From assembly GCF_947492405.1 (NCBI RefSeq), contig NZ_CANLMP010000002.1:372001-436000 (forward strand): 64,000 nt of DNA. The letters run 5' to 3'. The position numbers and the translations under genes are program-made. The DNA comes from an uncultured Aquimarina sp. (GTDB lineage: Bacteria > Bacteroidota > Bacteroidia > Flavobacteriales > Flavobacteriaceae). The notes below the pieces were generated by a model that did not search any database, was not told the DNA's origin, and saw only the letters and a list, made by a program, of their open reading frames with translations. Shown piece after piece: positions 1-7,975 of this stretch. How positions within the stretch are numbered: position 1 is the stretch's first letter; each line of letters opens with the position of its first letter.

Positions 1-28
1 TTTTTAGTAAATTTGCCAAAAATATATC

Positions 29-934
29 ATGGAAAAGAAATTTGACATAAAAATAGAACCTACTTCCAATCCGAGTATTATAAAATTTGAAGCTAATTAT
101 TTCCTGACCGAACATACTAGCTATGAATTTGAAAATATAGATCACGCTAAAAATTCACCATTAGCCCAACAGTTATTTTATTTACCATTTGTAAAAAGAG
201 TATTTATTGCGCAAAACTTTGTTGCTATTGATAAATATGACATTGTAGAATGGACTGACGTACAGGACGAGGTTGCGGAACAAATAAAAGAATATTTAAA
301 CAGTGGTCAGTTGGTGATTAATGAGGCTACATCTGCGAAAAAGACACCTATAACTATTTATGCTGAAAGCACCCCAAATCCAGCGGTACTTAAATTTGTG
401 GCAAATAAAAAATTAGTTACATCCGGGCACGAATTTAAAAGCATTGATGACACTAAAGAAGCTCCTTTAGCAGAAAAATTATTTCACTTCCCTTTTGTTA
501 AGGAAGTATATATTGATGAGAATTATATTTCTATCAATAAGTATGATATGGCTGATTGGAATGATATTACCATGGAAATAAGGGAGTTTTTGAGAGAATA
601 CCTAGAACAAGGTAAGGAAGTACTCTCAGAAAACGCTACCGTATCTAAAAGCCAAGTAGAAAAGCAAGCAGAGGCAACTTTCGAGAAACTGGACGATACC
701 TCAAAGGATATTGTGAATATCATTGAGGAATATATCAAACCTGCTGTTGCTAGCGATGGAGGTAATATTATGTTCGAATCCTATGATCCAGAAAGCAAAG
801 TAGTAAAAGTAATTTTGCAAGGAGCTTGTAGTGGATGCCCTTCTTCCACCTTTACTTTAAAGAATGGTATAGAAAATATGCTAAAAGAGATGCTAAAAGA
901 TAAAGTAGCCTTTGTAGAAGCTATAAATGGGTAG
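29..934 (+). CDS. NifU/Nfu-family Fe-S cluster carrier with duplicated Nfu N-domain
   Basis: This 301-residue protein probably carries Fe-S clusters in the cytosol and hands them to target apoproteins. Two Nfu N-terminal-type domains lie in tandem, about residues 8-95 and 108-195; each opens with a similar motif (EPTSNPSIIKFEAN and ESTPNPAVLKFVAN) and contains a FxPFVKxVxI segment. The C-terminal NifU domain (about 225-300) holds the cluster-binding pair C267-x2-C270 in GACSGCPSS. Classical Nfu has one N-domain, so the duplication is a departure from the textbook layout, although I believe it occurs in other Bacteroidota. The ATG is 28 bases into the window, so its promoter and any upstream partner are not visible. 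The family assignment is firm; client proteins cannot be told from sequence. Confidence 0.93.
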   Translation: MEKKFDIKIEPTSNPSIIKFEANYFLTEHTSYEFENIDHAKNSPLAQQLFYLPFVKRVFIAQNFVAIDKYDIVEWTDVQDEVAEQIKEYLNSGQLVINEATSAKKTPITIYAESTPNPAVLKFVANKKLVTSGHEFKSIDDTKEAPLAEKLFHFPFVKEVYIDENYISINKYDMADWNDITMEIREFLREYLEQGKEVLSENATVSKSQVEKQAEATFEKLDDTSKDIVNIIEEYIKPAVASDGGNIMFESYDPESKVVKVILQGACSGCPSSTFTLKNGIENMLKEMLKDKVAFVEAING

Positions 935-1061
935 TTCATCGAATTATCTTTAATAACATCGAAAAAATCGTATAAATAATAGTGGTTATTATTTAATAAA
1001 AACCAAAGTATCTCGTATATTAGAGAACCTTTTATAAAATATTAACCAAAAAATTATTAAT

Positions 1062-1262
1062 ATGGCAATTGTTAAAGTAATAGAAGTAATAGCAACCTCA
1101 GAAAAAGGTTGGGAAGACGCTGCAAAAAATGGAATAAAAGAAGCTAGTAAAACAGTGAAAAATATTAAATCTGCGTGGGTCTCTGATCAAAAAATGATTA
1201 TTAAGGATAACGAAATTTCTGCATATAGAGTTATTCTTAAAATCTCTTTTGAGATAAATTAA
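1062..1262 (+). CDS. Dodecin family flavin-binding protein
   Basis: A 66-residue protein with the dodecin fold signature: it starts MAIVKVIEVIATSEKGWEDA, continues with an amphipathic helix (KNGIKEASKTVKNIKSAWV) and ends with two strands (KMIIKDNEISAYRVILKISFEI). Dodecins assemble as hollow dodecamers that store or buffer riboflavin or FMN. W36-type stacking is represented by the tryptophan in IKSAWVSD, the usual flavin-sandwiching position. The gene stands alone, 127 bases after the Nfu gene, and is followed by a good hairpin terminator. Length and start match the family. Confidence 0.93.
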   Translation: MAIVKVIEVIATSEKGWEDAAKNGIKEASKTVKNIKSAWVSDQKMIIKDNEISAYRVILKISFEIN

Positions 1263-1280
1263 AAATATATTACTTATTGT

Positions 1281-1313
1281 AAAAAGCATCTTAATAGTAT
1301 TAAGGTGCTTTTT
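1281..1313. terminator. Intrinsic terminator after dodecin
   Basis: A 15-bp stem (AAAAAGCATCTTAAT / ATTAAGGTGCTTTTT, one G-U wobble) with a 3-base loop, flanked by A and T runs. It lies 18 bases after the dodecin stop codon and reads as a terminator on the + strand; the A/T flanks could make it bidirectional. Confidence 0.85.
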
Positions 1314-1565
1314 ATATTTTTAAACGTTAATCTACTAGCTAAATAAACAATGCAGATAAATACTCCAGAAGCGAAGAAAATCAAGTAGTTAAACAACTAC
1401 ATGAAGATTATTCTTACAAAATTACAACGTTTTCGTTATCAAAATTACTGTTTTACCATAAAAAATAGGTGTTATATTTTCAATGAATCATAATATTTTC
1501 CGTCAATACCTTGTCAAAAAAGTTAATCCATTGACAAATCAATAAAAATATTGTATTAAAACTTA

Positions 1566-1573
1566 TATTTTTG
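1566..1573 (+). promoter_or_regulatory. Candidate Bacteroidota -7 element
   Basis: TATTTTTG fits the Bacteroidota TAnnTTTG consensus, 49 bases before the GTG start of the first 234-residue paralogue. The nearest upstream TTG sites (1551 and 1531) are not at ideal -33 spacing, so the call rests on the -7 element alone. Confidence 0.35.
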
Positions 1574-1622
1574 CATTTAATCTCACATTTTATTACATTT
1601 AATTCACCTAAATCAATAAGCC

Positions 1623-2327
1623 GTGAGAAAAATATTACAATTTTTATTTTTAATAATGTCGCCTGTTTTATTTGCACAACTTCCGCAATCTTTAGTAAAA
1701 CCGACTAAGAGAATAACTACGTTTGATGAATTTGATGGTTCTATCTTTAAACATCTTCGATATAAGGATGCAAGCGTGATAGATGAAAAATCAGGAACCT
1801 TTGATACTAAACTAAGGTATAATGCCTATACAGATGCATTACAGTATAAAAAGGGTTCTGAATTATTTGAACTTGTAAAAAGCCCTACATCACATGCCAG
1901 AATAGATGGTGATTATTATTACTATTGTAACTTTAAGACGCAAAGAGGCTTAAAGAGACCTGGTTACTACGTTTTAGTGGAACTAACGGAACGTTACAGA
2001 ATATACAAGAAATATTCTGTTAAAATAACGGAGCCCGATAAAAAAGGGTCTGCGAGTGGAACTGCAACTCCTGGTAAGGTGCAAATACAAACAGCATATT
2101 TTCTTGAAGAACGCGGTGTTATCATGGAATTACCTATGAATAAAAAGAAAATATTAGCTGCTCTTAGCGACAAAGAAGAGGAATTAAAAAATTATATAAA
2201 AAAGGAAAAAATAAAAGTACGTAAAGAAGAAGATCTCATTCGACTTGTATCAAGATATAATGCTTTAAAAAGTACAGATGGTGGTCCATCAAGAAGTTTA
2301 CTAAGCACTAGATCTAGGAGAAACTAA
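1623..2327 (+). CDS. Secreted protein of unknown function, tandem paralogue 1
   Basis: This 234-residue protein has a cleavable signal peptide (hydrophobic residues 5-18, then FAQ) and a mature part I do not recognise. It includes a strand-rich middle with YYYYCNFKTQRG and ELTERYRIYKKY, and a charged C-terminal coiled-coil-like part (KKKILAALSDKEEELKNYIKKEKIKVRKEEDLI) ending in SRSLLSTRSRRN. The start codon is GTG; it is chosen because it aligns with the ATG of the next gene (MRKILQFLFL against MRNLLQIIIF) and gives both proteins exactly 234 residues. A Bacteroidota-style terminator separates the two, so they are probably transcribed separately. There is no lipobox and no obvious type IX C-terminal sorting domain. 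The product is probably periplasmic or outer-membrane associated; no function is claimed. Confidence 0.8.
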   Translation: MRKILQFLFLIMSPVLFAQLPQSLVKPTKRITTFDEFDGSIFKHLRYKDASVIDEKSGTFDTKLRYNAYTDALQYKKGSELFELVKSPTSHARIDGDYYYYCNFKTQRGLKRPGYYVLVELTERYRIYKKYSVKITEPDKKGSASGTATPGKVQIQTAYFLEERGVIMELPMNKKKILAALSDKEEELKNYIKKEKIKVRKEEDLIRLVSRYNALKSTDGGPSRSLLSTRSRRN

Positions 2328-2362
2328 CCTTTTTTAAGCTAATACAATACTTTATTTAATAT

Positions 2363-2392
2363 AGCCATCTCATTTGTAGATGGCTTTTTTTT
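2363..2392 (+). terminator. Intrinsic terminator between the two secreted paralogues
   Basis: AGCCATCT (2363-2370) pairs perfectly with AGATGGCT (2378-2385) across a 7-base loop and is followed by a run of seven T. It lies 35 bases after the first paralogue's stop codon. Confidence 0.88.
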
Positions 2393-2543
2393 ATTAATTG
2401 GTTTTGTTCAAATGTTCTCATTAACATTCAATGTTTTTAGCAATTATCTATTTCATCTAATTATGCTTAAACCGTATTTTAACTATGTTTTTCACCTTTA
2501 ATCGAATTATTTTTCTTATATTAGTGTAATTAACATGTTAATT

Positions 2544-3248
2544 ATGAGAAATTTACTACAAATAATAATTTTTTTAACAACTCCAATCTTATTGGCTCAG
2601 TTGCCACAAGAGTTATTAAAAACAACTCAGGAAACAACAGTTTTTGACTCGTATGTAGGCTCCATTTATACAAATAAAAAGTATCAGAATGCAACTATAA
2701 TTGCAGAAAAAGAGGGAACATTCAATGCTCAGGTTAGGTATAACATTTTTAACGATGCACTAGAATATACTGACAACTCTAATTTATATGAGATTGTAAA
2801 AACCCCTACAACTCATGTAAGGATTGACAATGATTATTTCTATTACTGTACTTTTAGAGATGAACGAGGTTTTAATAACCATGGTTATTTTGTTCTTATA
2901 GAACTAACTGAGCAATACAGGATATATAAAAAATATGATCTAAAAGTTACCGAACCAAAAAGCATGGATGCTGATACGGGCACTACACAGGTAGGTAAAA
3001 TAAAAACTATAGAAACTTATTATCTAGAGGAAAATGGAACCGTAATTGATTTGCCTACTAAGAAAAAAGATTTATTAGCTGTATTTTCTGACAAGAAAGA
3101 TGAATTAAAAGAATATATCAAAAAAGAAAAAATAAAAATTAAGAAAAAAGATGATTTAATAAAATTAGTAGCAAAGTACAATGCACTAAAAAATATCGAT
3201 GCTAACCCGTCACGAAGTCTTTTAAGTAATAGGGTTCGAAGTAACTAA
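2544..3248 (+). CDS. Secreted protein of unknown function, tandem paralogue 2
   Basis: This is the second copy of the preceding gene. The 234-residue product aligns along its whole length: signal peptide MRNLLQIIIFLTTPILLAQ, shared block THVRIDNDYFYYCTF, shared ELTEQYRIYKKYDLKVTEP, and a lysine-rich helical tail ending SRSLLSNRVRSN. An in-frame ATG nine bases upstream (2535) is possible, but the ATG at 2544 matches the paralogue's start and gives the same length. Its last 47 bases overlap the 3' end of tsaB on the opposite strand, so the two transcripts are antisense to each other there. Function is unknown. The tandem arrangement and clear divergence suggest an old duplication with both copies kept. 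Confidence 0.8.
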   Translation: MRNLLQIIIFLTTPILLAQLPQELLKTTQETTVFDSYVGSIYTNKKYQNATIIAEKEGTFNAQVRYNIFNDALEYTDNSNLYEIVKTPTTHVRIDNDYFYYCTFRDERGFNNHGYFVLIELTEQYRIYKKYDLKVTEPKSMDADTGTTQVGKIKTIETYYLEENGTVIDLPTKKKDLLAVFSDKKDELKEYIKKEKIKIKKKDDLIKLVAKYNALKNIDANPSRSLLSNRVRSN

Positions 3249-3861
3249 CATCTTCGAAATCATTTTCTAAAAACTTAGTGTAACTCACATTGGCCATCTG
3301 CATTGCGGATGGCAATTTATCCGAAATGAATACCGCATTTTTATGTGTGTTAATTTCTTCAAATTTAGCTACCCCATTCCCAATAAAATATACGTTACTT
3401 TTATGTAAATAGGTTTCATAAGAAGCTTCTGTTAAGATTTCTGCTTCTGTAGATCTTAGTTCTTCATAATCATTAGAGAAAATTGCGGAATACACTTCCA
3501 TTCTCCTAGCATCAATCATAGGAACCACAAAACCTTCTTTAGTTTTTACCTGTAAGGCTAACGAATGTAATGTATCAATAGAAATTAATGGAATATTTAA
3601 TCCGTAACATAATCCTTTGGCCGCAGAAACACCGATTCTTAAACCTGTATAGGAACCGGGCCCTTTACTTACGGAAACCGCATCGAGCTCAGCAAAAGCT
3701 ATTCCGGCTTCATTAACAACAATATCAATAAATTGATGCAAACGTTCGGCATGAGAGTATTTAGTATCATAATCCTCTTTGGATGCCACTACAAGACCAT
3801 TTTTAATTAAGGCAACGGAGCAATTAGTTGTAGAAGTTTCTATACAAAGAATATAAGCCAT
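3202..3861 (-). CDS. tsaB: tRNA threonylcarbamoyladenosine biosynthesis protein TsaB
   Basis: TsaB is the non-catalytic ASKHA-fold partner of TsaD; together with TsaC and TsaE they place threonylcarbamoyl on A37 of ANN-decoding tRNAs. The 219 residues open with ILCIETSTTNCSVAL and carry the family signature SVSKGPGSYTGLRIGVSAAKGL around residues 63-85. Length is normal for TsaB. It is encoded on the - strand and converges on the second secreted paralogue with a 47-base overlap of coding ends. A TATCTTTG -7 element lies 17 bases upstream of the ATG, so it can be transcribed apart from the efflux genes behind it. Confidence 0.95.
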   Translation of the reverse strand: MAYILCIETSTTNCSVALIKNGLVVASKEDYDTKYSHAERLHQFIDIVVNEAGIAFAELDAVSVSKGPGSYTGLRIGVSAAKGLCYGLNIPLISIDTLHSLALQVKTKEGFVVPMIDARRMEVYSAIFSNDYEELRSTEAEILTEASYETYLHKSNVYFIGNGVAKFEEINTHKNAVFISDKLPSAMQMANVSYTKFLENDFEDVSYFEPYYLKDFVTG

Positions 3862-3877
3862 CTTAAAAAAATTTATG

Positions 3878-3885
3878 CAAAGATA
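3878..3885 (-). promoter_or_regulatory. Candidate -7 element for tsaB
   Basis: On the - strand this reads TATCTTTG, an exact TAnnTTTG match 17 bases before the tsaB ATG. I see no TTG at -33 spacing, where the end of the adaptor gene lies. Confidence 0.5.
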
Positions 3886-3901
3886 GCCTTAATTATCATA
3901 A

Positions 3902-5179
3902 TCATTCTTCCGTATTTTTTTCCTTTTTCGAAGTCACCTTATCGCCCGTTTTTAATGTTTTGGTAACTATATTATAAGGCCCTGTAATTACTTGTTCTCC
4001 CTCTTTTAGGCCATCAGTAATTTCTATATTACTATCATCCTGAATGCCTGTTTTAATCACTCTTAATTTAGCAGCATCACCGTCTTTCACAAAAACGCAT
4101 TCAAACTTTTCATCAGACTCTTTCAACTTTTCCTTTGTATAGGATCTTTTTGCTTTACTAGAAGTATCGCTCTTAATTACAATAGCACTAATTGGAACTC
4201 CAATAATATTCTCTCTTTTATTAGTAATAACATCAACTGTAGCTGTCATTCCTGGTCTAAAAGGCGAATAGCTCTCTGGCTTATCCTTTACTAAATCTTT
4301 ATATGATCCTTCTAGGATACGTACTTTCACTTTAAAATTAGTTACTTGATCAGCGCTTAGTGTACTTTCTGCTGAGTTAGCAATCTCTGTAACTAAGCCT
4401 TTAAATTGCTTTTTGAGATAAGCATCTACTTCGACAACTGTAGAATCTCCCAAAGAAATCTTGACAATATCATTCTCATTTACATCTACCTCAACTTCCA
4501 TATTGCTTAAGTTAGCTACTCTTACGATTTCCGTACCTGCCATCTGCTGTGTACCTACTACTCGTTCTCCTAATTCTACCGATAATTTAGAAATGGTTCC
4601 ATTCATTGGAGCATAGATTGTTGTCCTATTAAGGTTATCTTTTGCTTCATTTACTGTAGCCTGAGCACTTTTTACATTATAGAATGCAGATTGCTTTGCT
4701 GCTTCGGCAACCTCATACGCCGAAACTGATCCATCCCATTCTGCTTTAGAAATTACTCCTTTATCAAACAATTCTTTATTACGATCATAGCTTAACCTTG
4801 CTTCCTTTAGACTAGCTTCTGCTTGTCTTAATCCTGCTCTTACGTTTTCTAATGCAGCTTGAGATCTGTTTAATCCAGATTGTATAATATCTGGATTAAT
4901 TCTCACTAAAAGGTCACCTTTCTTTACTTGTTGTCCTTCTTTAATAGGTAAGTCAATTATCTCTCCAGAAACTTCAGAAGAAAGCTTAACCTCAACCTCG
5001 GGCTGAATCTTTCCTGTAGCAGAAACAGTTTCGATAATATCTAGCTTTTCAATTTTAGATATATCCACCTCTTTTAGGTTTCCATCTTTACCTAACCATC
5101 CTGCTTTTTTACCAAAGACCAGTCCAATAACTAAAATTACAACGATGATTAAAATGGTTAGTAAAGTTTTTCTACTCAT
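3902..5179 (-). CDS. HlyD/MacA-type periplasmic adaptor, second adaptor of the efflux locus
   Basis: This 425-residue membrane-fusion protein is anchored by one N-terminal helix (about residues 6-23). It has the usual adaptor order: a barrel-sandwich half-motif (IIDLPIKEGQQVKKGDLLVRINP), a long alpha-hairpin (about 105-190, rich in A/E/K heptads), the second lipoyl half (TTIYAPMNGTISKLSVELGERV), a beta-barrel and a membrane-proximal domain ending in LKEGEQVITGPYNIVTKTLKTGDKV. Such adaptors bridge an inner-membrane pump to a TolC channel. It sits 77 bases after the TolC gene and is the second adaptor in the locus (the other is at 6820-7944). It could pair with the same ABC permeases or with a pump encoded elsewhere. 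Confidence 0.9.
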   Translation of the reverse strand: MSRKTLLTILIIVVILVIGLVFGKKAGWLGKDGNLKEVDISKIEKLDIIETVSATGKIQPEVEVKLSSEVSGEIIDLPIKEGQQVKKGDLLVRINPDIIQSGLNRSQAALENVRAGLRQAEASLKEARLSYDRNKELFDKGVISKAEWDGSVSAYEVAEAAKQSAFYNVKSAQATVNEAKDNLNRTTIYAPMNGTISKLSVELGERVVGTQQMAGTEIVRVANLSNMEVEVDVNENDIVKISLGDSTVVEVDAYLKKQFKGLVTEIANSAESTLSADQVTNFKVKVRILEGSYKDLVKDKPESYSPFRPGMTATVDVITNKRENIIGVPISAIVIKSDTSSKAKRSYTKEKLKESDEKFECVFVKDGDAAKLRVIKTGIQDDSNIEITDGLKEGEQVITGPYNIVTKTLKTGDKVTSKKEKNTEE

Positions 5180-5256
5180 GACTTACATTAAAAAATTAAT
5201 TCTATTGGATGAAATTACAACCTTTTGGTTAACAGCCCAAACGCACTGATATTTAT

Positions 5257-6630
5257 TTACAATTTTATATCTGCTAGTTTTATTCCGAAAAAAAGTTCTA
5301 ACACTTTAATTTTAAAAATATAATCAAACTTAGCTTGCACCTCATTACTCTGTGCATTTTCTAATCTAAATTTAGATTGACTAAAATCAAATGCATTAGT
5401 TCTTCCTACATCATATCGATCTTTAGCATACTCATAGGCTCTCTCTTGCGCTTTTACCGCTACTAAAGATGCTTCATAAGCTTCTGCAGATCCTTTAGCA
5501 TCTACATATGCTTGATATACATTACTATCTAAGTCTAACTCCGCCTGCTCTAATTGGAAAGCTGTACGCTTTACATTGATTTTACTTCTCTTTACACTAT
5601 TCCTTGTTCCAAAACCGTTAAACAGTGGTATTGACAATGAAACTCCATAATTAAGACCATAGTTATCCGAAATTTGATCAAAAAAATCAGGAGGACCAGT
5701 CAAACTTCCTTCTCCCGTAATCTCGTCAAAAATAACTCTATCAGCACCTGATTCACTTGTTCCTAATCCCAGAGACGCACTAAGAGAAGGATAATATGCT
5801 CCTTTAGCAATTTGTAAATCCTTTTCCGCTAGTAGTTTATTTTGTTCTGCTATCTGGACTTCATATCTTGATTCCCTTGCGGTAGATCTTATTTCCTCAA
5901 TAGACTTATTCAATATATTTGTACTTGGTACTAAATATTTCTGCTCGGCTATGTCAAATTTTTCGTAATCCTTAATCAGTAATGTTTGCGCTAATCCTAC
6001 ACGAGCTATTAGCACTGCATTTTGTGCTTGTACAATACGAGTTAATTCATCAGCAGAAGTAGCTTCAATCTCAAAAATATCACCTTCTGGCAGTACACCC
6101 GCTTCTACTAAGTCTTTGGTTCTTTTTAGCTGCTCCAAAGTAATATCGTGTTGCTTTTCTATTACTTTTAATGATTCTTTGTTTAGCAAAACCTGTAAAT
6201 AACTATTAGCTATAAAAAGTGCAATATCATCTTTGGACTTACCCAAATTATACTGGCTTAACAGTTTATTCATTTTAGCTCTTTGAAATTGCCTAATATT
6301 CCTTAATCCATCGAATAATGTAACACCTGAGTTCAGACCATAATTAGAACTTCTAAATGTTTGATTACTATTGGTTCCTGAGATTGGATCTGGTCTTAGT
6401 CCTGAACTCCATGAGTTCCCAGCATTAGCATTTAGTGAAGGCAAAAAATTACCCATGGCATCACTTCTATCAATCTCCGCAGCTTCTAAATTAAGTGCAG
6501 ATTGTTTAATTGTTATATTGTTCTCCAAAGCATATTCTACACACTCCCTTAATGTCCATTTTTTATCTTGTGCCTGGGTACTTAGCATCCCAAAAAGAAC
6601 ACAGCAAATAATCGAAATTTTAACTTTCAT
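5257..6630 (-). CDS. TolC-family outer-membrane efflux protein
   Basis: A 457-residue outer-membrane factor with a signal peptide (MKVKISIICCVLFGMLSTQAQ). The mature part opens with WTLRECVEYALENNITIKQSALNLE, the typical start of TolC repeats, and shows the two-fold repeated helical pattern. The second repeat includes SLGLGTSESG and YGVSLSIPLFNGFGTRNSVKRSK. It forms the trimeric exit duct of a tripartite pump. It lies between two adaptor genes and follows the ABC permease genes on the same strand. A 189-base gap upstream suggests it may also have its own promoter, but I see no convincing -33/-7 pair there. Confidence 0.93.
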   Translation of the reverse strand: MKVKISIICCVLFGMLSTQAQDKKWTLRECVEYALENNITIKQSALNLEAAEIDRSDAMGNFLPSLNANAGNSWSSGLRPDPISGTNSNQTFRSSNYGLNSGVTLFDGLRNIRQFQRAKMNKLLSQYNLGKSKDDIALFIANSYLQVLLNKESLKVIEKQHDITLEQLKRTKDLVEAGVLPEGDIFEIEATSADELTRIVQAQNAVLIARVGLAQTLLIKDYEKFDIAEQKYLVPSTNILNKSIEEIRSTARESRYEVQIAEQNKLLAEKDLQIAKGAYYPSLSASLGLGTSESGADRVIFDEITGEGSLTGPPDFFDQISDNYGLNYGVSLSIPLFNGFGTRNSVKRSKINVKRTAFQLEQAELDLDSNVYQAYVDAKGSAEAYEASLVAVKAQERAYEYAKDRYDVGRTNAFDFSQSKFRLENAQSNEVQAKFDYIFKIKVLELFFGIKLADIKL

Positions 6631-6819
6631 CCGTTTTTCTTTATTTTAAGAGGTCAGATGGAAACTAACCAAAAACAACAAAGTGTCTTATAGTTTATTT
6701 CACAACACCTATTTGTATACTATTAATCGTTGTTGTTACACTTATTTATAAAAAAAATCATTTCTTTATAAAATACCCATAATGAAATCAAAAATAGGTA
6801 TTATAATTTTCAGTGTTAT

Positions 6820-7944
6820 TTAGTTTTCGTTTCCTTCAGGTTCTATTTTAATTGGTTCAGTCTTATTCCAAACTTTAATCTCATCTTCTTCAGTTAAACC
6901 AGATACTATTTCGACATTAATACCGTCGGATAAACCAATCTCTATTTCTCTTTTCTCAAACTCCTGATCTCCTGTTTTGATCTCTACATAAGGTTCTTCT
7001 GTTTCCCTGTCAAATTGCAATAATGCTTCTTTAATTGCTAAAATATCTTCTTTAACATCTAATACAATAGAAGCGTTAGCACTATACCCTGCTCTCACAA
7101 AATATTCTTTATCCAAAAACACTTCTCCTTCGATCTTAAATTGAACGGCACCTTGTTCTTCATTACCTTTAGGCGCAATGAATTTAAGTTTTGCATCAAA
7201 TTCTTTATCCCTAATAGCACCTAGACTTACCTTTAGAGGCATATCAATTTTTAACTTGCTTACTTCTGCTTCATCTACTTTACCTTCAAAAATCATTTTG
7301 TTTAAATCAGCAATAGTGGCTATAGAAGTTCCTGCATTAAAATTATTACTTTCTATCACCTGATCACCTTCTTTTACAGGTATTTCTAGAATCGTTCCTG
7401 ATACCGTAGCCCTAATGTTTGTATTTGCCGAAGAAGACCCTCCAGCAGATCCTAATCTTATAATCTGAAGGTCAGTTTGCGCATTAGAAACATCTTGCTT
7501 AGCTTGATTAAAATTTAATTCGATTGCATTAAAATCTTGGCTAGAAATAACTCCTTTTTCAAACAGCGCTTTATTTCTGTCATACTCCGTTTTAGAATTA
7601 TTTAATACAATTTGTGCATTTTTAACACGTCCTCTAGCACTATTTAATGCTTGTTCATTAGGCACTACTTTTACTTTTGCAATTAAATCACCCGTCTTTA
7701 TTGGCTCTCCTTCTTCTACAAATATTTTTTCGATGATTCCTGATATTTGAGGTTTGATTTCTACTTCATCCTCTGGAATTACTTTTCCTGTAGCTACTGT
7801 TTTTTCTTCTATGGATGTTTTAAAAGCCTTTTCTGTAGTAAATACTATAGGTGATTTACTATTGGAATCTATAAGATACTTACCAGAAAAACCTAGTAAG
7901 GCTATAAAAACTACAACTAATAAAATTTTAAAAAACTTCTTCAT
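6820..7944 (-). CDS. HlyD/MacA-type periplasmic adaptor, first adaptor of the efflux locus
   Basis: This 374-residue adaptor has an N-terminal membrane anchor (KILLVVVFIALLGFSGKYL), lipoyl halves (SGIIEKIFVEEGEPIKTGDLIAKV and VSGTILEIPVKEGDQVIES), an alpha-hairpin with SARGRVKNAQIVLNNSKTEY and FEKGVISSQDFNAIELNFNQ, and a C-terminal barrel ending SGLTEEDEIKVWNK. It begins 31 bases after the second permease gene and reads in the same direction, so it is the natural MacA partner of the ABC transporter. It is related to but clearly different from the adaptor at 3902-5179. Substrate is unknown. Confidence 0.92.
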   Translation of the reverse strand: MKKFFKILLVVVFIALLGFSGKYLIDSNSKSPIVFTTEKAFKTSIEEKTVATGKVIPEDEVEIKPQISGIIEKIFVEEGEPIKTGDLIAKVKVVPNEQALNSARGRVKNAQIVLNNSKTEYDRNKALFEKGVISSQDFNAIELNFNQAKQDVSNAQTDLQIIRLGSAGGSSSANTNIRATVSGTILEIPVKEGDQVIESNNFNAGTSIATIADLNKMIFEGKVDEAEVSKLKIDMPLKVSLGAIRDKEFDAKLKFIAPKGNEEQGAVQFKIEGEVFLDKEYFVRAGYSANASIVLDVKEDILAIKEALLQFDRETEEPYVEIKTGDQEFEKREIEIGLSDGINVEIVSGLTEEDEIKVWNKTEPIKIEPEGNEN

Positions 7945-7975
7945 TTTGATCGATTAGGTTATTTTGATTGTTATT

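Larger units (their letters stand above)
1263..1622. other. Intergenic region, 360 bases
   Basis: Apart from the dodecin terminator and a candidate -7 element near the downstream gene, I see no ORF, RNA gene or repeat here. The sequence is very A/T-rich. Confidence 0.6.

Noticed and set aside
973..995. AT-only inverted repeat after the Nfu gene (TAAATAAT/ATTATTTA)
   Set aside because: The stem contains no G/C pairs and is not followed by a T run, so it is unlikely to end transcription.
1623..3248. The tandem secreted proteins as type IX secretion cargo
   Set aside because: Neither C-terminus resembles the known type A or type B sorting domains; both end in short basic tails.
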